Under the pieces are notes generated by a model. The model was not told where the DNA came from. It did no database searches and worked only from the letters and a program-made list of their open reading frames with translations. Source: Bacteroidota bacterium (GTDB taxonomy: Bacteria; Bacteroidota; Bacteroidia; Flavobacteriales; Flavobacteriaceae). Taken from it: a stretch of DNA of 8,891 nt. The stretch covers positions 1 through 8,891 of the forward strand of contig JADFSQ010000051.1 in the NCBI GenBank assembly GCA_022560715.1, written 5' to 3'. Within the stretch, counting starts at the first letter, position 1, and each line of letters starts with the position of its first letter. Positions 5,913 through 8,891 of the stretch are shown here, in pieces. Made by a program: the position numbers and the translations under genes.

Positions 5913-6923
5913 ATGAAATTAATAAAGCATTGTTTAATTGGGATAGTTACATTACTAGTCCAGTTTAGTATTGCCCAAGAAGGATTACCAATATATTCAG
6001 ATTATCTAACTGATAATTATTATCTTATTCATCCTTCTATGGCTGGAGTAGGTAATTCTAATAAAATTAGATTAACAACACGACAGCAATGGTTTGGGCA
6101 AGATGATGCACCAAAATTATCTACTTTAAGTGTAAATGGAAGAATTGGTGAATCGAGTTCTGGTGTTGGAGTTATTATTTATAGTGATAGAAATGGATTC
6201 CATTCTCAAAATGGAGTCTATTTAACATATGCACATCACTTGATGTTTTCCAGAAACCCAATAGACTTAAATATGTTATCCTTTGGTTTAAGCGTAGGTG
6301 TTATTCAATACAAACTTGATGAAACGTCTTTTTTGTCACAAGGATTTGACCCGATTATTTCCGGAATAGAACTTAGTGCTACAAATTTTAATATTGATTT
6401 TGGTTTTTCTTACCATTACACGAATTTTTACGCACATTTTACAATAAAAAATGTGTTAGAGAATGATGGTATTAATTTTAATGAACAAGGACTTAGTTTC
6501 ACAAATTTAAGGACTTACTTGATATCTGCCGGGAACGTTTTTCATAAAAATAAAAGTGAATGGAGTTTTGAACCTTCATTGATGTTTATGTACAGAGATG
6601 CTACCCAAGAATCTTTTGTCGATGTTAATTTTAAAGCCTATAAAAAAATGGATTATGGAAAAATTTGGGGTGGATTGTCGTATAGAAGGAGTCTTGATGG
6701 AGCAGAGTTTTTAGATGGTTCGGGAGTAAGCAGCCAAAAATTACAGTATTTTACACCTTTTATTGGTATTGATTATAACCAATTTGTTTTTGCATACACT
6801 TATTCGTATCAAGCCAATTCAGTTGTATTCAACAATGGAGGTTTTCATCAATTAACTTTAGGATATAATTTTGGAGTTAGGCGAGAAAAGTGGGATTGTG
6901 AATGCCCAGGTATCAACTACTAA
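5913..6923 (+). CDS. Type IX secretion-associated PorP/SprF family outer-membrane protein
   Basis: A complete 336-aa protein. I chose ATG 5913 because it begins a clean signal peptide (MKLIKHCLIGIVTLLVQFSIA, cleavage before Q22); the frame is open upstream to a GTG at 5856, but that would bury the signal peptide. The mature N-terminus carries the family pattern LPIYSDYLTDNYYLIHPSMAG followed by RLTTRQQWFGQDDAPK (57-68). The remainder has alternating aromatic strands typical of a beta-barrel and ends with LTLGYNFG and a short Cys-containing tail. In Porphyromonas and Flavobacterium, PorP and SprF are outer-membrane proteins needed for secretion or surface attachment of type IX substrates, and SprF-like copies are often paired with a large adhesin gene. 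No such partner is adjacent here: nfu is divergent and the SIMPL gene is convergent. The specific substrate is therefore unknown. Confidence 0.88.
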   Translation: MKLIKHCLIGIVTLLVQFSIAQEGLPIYSDYLTDNYYLIHPSMAGVGNSNKIRLTTRQQWFGQDDAPKLSTLSVNGRIGESSSGVGVIIYSDRNGFHSQNGVYLTYAHHLMFSRNPIDLNMLSFGLSVGVIQYKLDETSFLSQGFDPIISGIELSATNFNIDFGFSYHYTNFYAHFTIKNVLENDGINFNEQGLSFTNLRTYLISAGNVFHKNKSEWSFEPSLMFMYRDATQESFVDVNFKAYKKMDYGKIWGGLSYRRSLDGAEFLDGSGVSSQKLQYFTPFIGIDYNQFVFAYTYSYQANSVVFNNGGFHQLTLGYNFGVRREKWDCECPGINY

Positions 6924-6954
6924 AAAAGATTCCATAAGATAGATGCTCTCTCGT

Positions 6955-7647
6955 TTAGTTTAATATAAATCGTGCCATTACAGATGCTGTTAAGGTAATT
7001 ACTTTAAAGTTGAGGGTTTCAATTTTCTCTAATTTTGAAGCATTTCCTCTTACAAGAAGATTACTGGTATTTGCATAAGAGTAATTTTGATTTTCTCTTA
7101 TAAATAACCCTTTGCCAATAGTTTGACCTATAGCAGCAGCATAATCGTTTGCCTTTTCTTTAGCTACATTTAAGGCTTTAAGTTTTGTCTCTCTTTTGTA
7201 TTTTTCTATTTCAGAATGGCTAACCCTAATAATTGAGATGTTAGAAATATCAATTTCATCAAGCGCTCTATATACTTCGCCAAGAGTTTTTCCATCTGTT
7301 ACCATAAGTTGATATCTCTTTATTTTAACAACTTCGTTAGTGGCTAAAAACTTTTTTTTGTAGTATCCTTCAAAGTCTAAAACGGATAAGTTCTTTTTCA
7401 GGTCAATGTTTAAAGCTCTTAATTTTGAAAGCATCTGGTTTTCTTGTTTTTCTACACTTATTCGCCCTTTTTTATCATTCTCGTCAAGTGTAATTCTGAG
7501 ATAGATTTCGTTAGGAATAATTTCGGTTTCAACCGTTCCGGTAACTTCAATATAAGGCTGGTCTATAAAGTTTTTTTGTCCGCTTTGCGAAAAAGAAAAT
7601 GTAGAGAACAGAAGTAATAAGGCAACAGAGGTTTTAGTAATTTTCAT
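6955..7647 (-). CDS. SIMPL-domain (DUF541) exported protein
   Basis: A complete 230-aa protein. An N-terminal signal peptide (MKITKTSVALLLLFSTFSFS, cleavage near residue 20) predicts export to the periplasm or outer membrane. The family core starts at about residue 32 with YIEVTGTVETEIIPNEIYLRITL, the typical opening strand of SIMPL/DUF541 proteins. Later come VTDGKTLGEVYRALDEIDI with a SNISIIRVSHSEIEKYKRETKLKA segment and then KALNVAKEKANDYAAAIGQTIG, also characteristic. The C-terminus ends VMARFILN. The family includes the oxidative-stress-linked E. coli YggE and forms oligomeric rings in some members, but the exact activity is not known. The gene is convergent with the PorP/SprF-like gene, separated by 31 bp without an obvious terminator hairpin. 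Confidence 0.88.
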   Translation of the reverse strand: MKITKTSVALLLLFSTFSFSQSGQKNFIDQPYIEVTGTVETEIIPNEIYLRITLDENDKKGRISVEKQENQMLSKLRALNIDLKKNLSVLDFEGYYKKKFLATNEVVKIKRYQLMVTDGKTLGEVYRALDEIDISNISIIRVSHSEIEKYKRETKLKALNVAKEKANDYAAAIGQTIGKGLFIRENQNYSYANTSNLLVRGNASKLEKIETLNFKVITLTASVMARFILN

Positions 7648-7669
7648 AATCTGGGTTTAAATAATGAAA

Positions 7670-7698
7670 CAAAAATAGAGCCAAAATAATTATCAAAA
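7670..7698 (-). promoter_or_regulatory. Bacteroidota promoter for the SIMPL-domain gene
   Basis: The minus strand has TATTTTTG (7677-7670), a full match to TAnnTTTG, and TTTTG (7698-7694) 16 nt upstream, near the usual spacing for the -33 element. The -7 box ends 22 nt before the ATG at 7647. It is the best promoter in the window because both elements are present. Confidence 0.6.
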
Positions 7699-7704
7699 TA
7701 ATTG

Positions 7705-7753
7705 AAATGAGTAAAATGAGCATTTAAATGAGTGAATGCCTATTTAAAATGAG
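7705..7753 (+). repeat. Four AAATGAG words, mostly within AAATGAGT(A/G)AA
   Basis: AAATGAG occurs at 7705-7711, 7714-7720, 7726-7732 and 7747-7753. Another copy is at 7958-7964, and a shortened one at 7969-7974. Copies one, three and four extend to AAATGAGT(A/G)AA. The word TATTTAAAATGAG is repeated exactly at 7741-7753 and 7952-7964. Spacings (9, 12, 21) are irregular, so this is not a simple tandem array. Possible regulator sites upstream of two divergent genes, or decayed repeats. Confidence 0.55.
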
Positions 7754-7908
7754 TAAACGCTACTATTTTGTGTTGTAAAAGAGCTATTTCAATAAAAAAC
7801 CATTTTATTTTTTCGAGTAAAGTATGTAAGTTTACCATATATTATATTGTTGTATAAGTAAAAAATTAAGTAAGTCGCTAAAGCATTGTGTTTGTTATAT
7901 TGAAAAAC

Positions 7909-7943
7909 ATTTACGATTTACGATTGTAGATTTTTGATTTACT
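7909..7943 (+). repeat. Heptanucleotide-period repeat, five units
   Basis: Five consecutive 7-mers read ATTTACG, ATTTACG, ATTGTAG, ATTTTTG and ATTTACT. Every unit begins ATT, the first two are identical, and the first four end in G. A period of 7 cannot keep a reading frame, so this is an intergenic element. Similar short heptamer tracts between genes are familiar to me from other flavobacterial genomes, but that recollection is unverified. Confidence 0.65.
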
Positions 7944-8047
7944 AATACAATTATTTAAAATGAGAATTAATGAGTAATGCAGAAATCTATTCAATTTTAC
8001 GTTTTCATGATTTGTATTTAGGTGATTGTTAGTTATCAAAAAATAAG

Positions 8048-8091
8048 TCTTGACTCTTTGCTCTAACAGCGAAGCGGTCTTATGTCTTTTG
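8048..8091 (+). repeat. Second heptamer-like tract with GC-rich core
   Basis: TCTTGAC, TCTTTGC and TCTAACA follow each other at 8048-8068. After the core GCGAAGCGG come TCTTATG and TCTTTTG at 8078-8091. The same 7-nt period recurs on both sides of the GC-rich core. It probably belongs to the same type of intergenic repeat as the tract at 7909. Confidence 0.5.
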
Positions 8092-8140
8092 TAGGACAAC
8101 AATGATTTATATCAATTTAATGCTATTCGAATAAATAATA

Positions 8141-8891
8141 ATGAAACCTTTGTATAAACATATTTTTTTTGTAATTCTTTTATTCTTTTCAATGTCTGGA
8201 ATCTCTCAAGATATCAGGATTGAAGAGCGAAATACATCTTTTACAGTCAGAGGCTCCGTTTTAGAGAGTGATACTTACAAACCGATACCTAAAGTAAATA
8301 TAGAAGTAAATGGAGGTGCTTACACAACCACTAATTCCCAAGGCGATTTTATTATACAAGTAAAAAAAGGCGATGAATTGGTAATCAGGCATCAAGATTT
8401 TGAAACTGTGTACTATATAATTCAAAGTAATGAACGAATTAGAGTAGAAGTAAGACCAAACGAATCCTTAAATTTTAAAACAAAGATGTTTAGAGGAAAC
8501 CCTATTCTCTTTAACGCACTTATAGATTCTGCCGATACCTATTTAAAAAATGATGCTGACAAAAGCATCCAATTTGCAACTGAAGCATTTGCAATATCGA
8601 GTTCTTCAAAGCAGAATGCTGAAGTATATGAAACATTTGGGAATGTTTATTTTGAATGGAAACAGTATGATCTTGCCATAACTAATTATAGAATTAGCTT
8701 ACAAAATATTGAATCGAATGAAGTTAGATTAAAACTCGCAAAATCTTATGAGGCGAATAAAAATTATCAGGAAAGCATAACAACCTATAATGATTTAGAT
8801 AAAAACTCATTATCCAATTGGCAATTAACCGTTTTGTATGAAGGACTTGGCGATATATATTTTAACATAAAAGATTATGAGGCTTCAATTT
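8141..8891 (+). CDS. Carboxypeptidase-regulatory-like plus TPR protein, N-terminal part (possible sensor kinase)
   Basis: An open frame of 250 codons starts at ATG 8141 and runs off the right edge. Residues 1-23 are a signal peptide (MKPLYKHIFFVILLFF then SMSGISQ). Residues 34-105 are a CarboxypepD_reg-like beta-sandwich: FTVRGSVLESDTYKPIPKVN, IEVNGGAYTTTNSQGDFII, then GDELVIRHQDFETV. From about 122 helical repeats of TPR type appear, for example AEVYETFGNVYFEWKQYDLA (160-179), VRLKLAKSYEANKNYQESI and LYEGLGDIYFNIKDYEASI. In flavobacteria this combination often continues into a transmembrane segment and a histidine kinase domain, sometimes next to a LytTR regulator. That part lies outside the window, so the kinase role is inference. 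The start is preceded by an AT-rich sequence without SD. Confidence 0.8.
   Translation, partial: MKPLYKHIFFVILLFFSMSGISQDIRIEERNTSFTVRGSVLESDTYKPIPKVNIEVNGGAYTTTNSQGDFIIQVKKGDELVIRHQDFETVYYIIQSNERIRVEVRPNESLNFKTKMFRGNPILFNALIDSADTYLKNDADKSIQFATEAFAISSSSKQNAEVYETFGNVYFEWKQYDLAITNYRISLQNIESNEVRLKLAKSYEANKNYQESITTYNDLDKNSLSNWQLTVLYEGLGDIYFNIKDYEASI

Larger units (their letters stand above)
7648..8140. other. Gene-poor 493-bp region with short repeats
   Basis: This AT-rich region between two divergently transcribed genes holds the SIMPL promoter, a cluster of AAATGAG words (7705-7753 and 7958-7974), a 7-nt-period tract (7909-7943) and a second tract with TCTTnnn heptamers (8048-8091) that includes the only GC-rich patch, AGCGAAGCGG. 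The 63-codon minus-strand frame at 7911-8102 is built from these repeats and has no protein-like features. No tRNA or other structured RNA is recognisable. I see no good TAnnTTTG box for the gene starting at 8141. Confidence 0.6.

Noticed and set aside
7911..8102. Minus-strand 63-codon open frame
   Set aside because: It is made of the intergenic repeat tracts, has no signal, domain or start context, and its composition is that of AT-rich noncoding DNA.
1..8891. CRISPR array, tRNA/rRNA genes, insertion sequences or a defence system
   Set aside because: No regularly spaced repeats of CRISPR length, no recognisable tRNA or rRNA segments, no transposase-like frames or IS-type inverted ends, and no known defence domains were seen.

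Overview
The window joins two kinds of DNA. Positions 1 to about 2790 hold the head-to-tail segment of a tailed phage, read entirely on the minus strand. Positions from about 2810 to the end are an AT-rich chromosome segment typical of Flavobacteriia (Bacteroidota). The flavobacterial assignment rests on a PorP/SprF-type protein (a lineage-restricted family tied to type IX secretion and gliding), a DUF255 lipoprotein, an Nfu protein with doubled N-terminal domain, TAnnTTTG-type -7 promoter boxes, and the absence of clear Shine-Dalgarno sites. The phage genes are less AT-rich, and several have strong AGGAG/AGGAGG ribosome-binding sites, which suggests that the phage infects something other than a Bacteroidota host.

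Phage part, in transcription order (right to left): C-terminal piece of the major capsid protein (2351-2809), a strong hairpin, an uncharacterised 136-aa protein with an acidic repeat tail, a 264-bp gap with two weaker hairpins and a possible 24-codon ORF, an HK97-gp10-like neck/tail-completion protein, a tail terminator, and a tail tube protein that runs off the left edge. This is the standard siphovirus/myovirus order, although no recognisable head-tail connector is present.

Flavobacterial part: a secreted thioredoxin-like/glycosidase-like (DUF255, YyaL) lipoprotein gene and an upstream nfu-type Fe-S carrier gene, both on the minus strand; a divergent PorP/SprF-like outer-membrane protein gene; a convergent SIMPL-domain (DUF541) gene; a gene-poor stretch of about 490 bp with short repeats, some of 7-nt period; and the 5' part of a carboxypeptidase-regulatory-like plus TPR protein, possibly a sensor kinase, cut by the right edge.

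The most striking feature is the boundary. One uninterrupted 800-codon frame (2351-4753) starts as the DUF255 protein and ends as a phage capsid protein. The switch falls in a short segment encoding PNKMIIG, which fits both families. I read this as a chimeric junction, most likely an assembly or amplification artefact and less likely a real recombination, not as an evolved fusion protein. I found no convincing new defence or mobile system.
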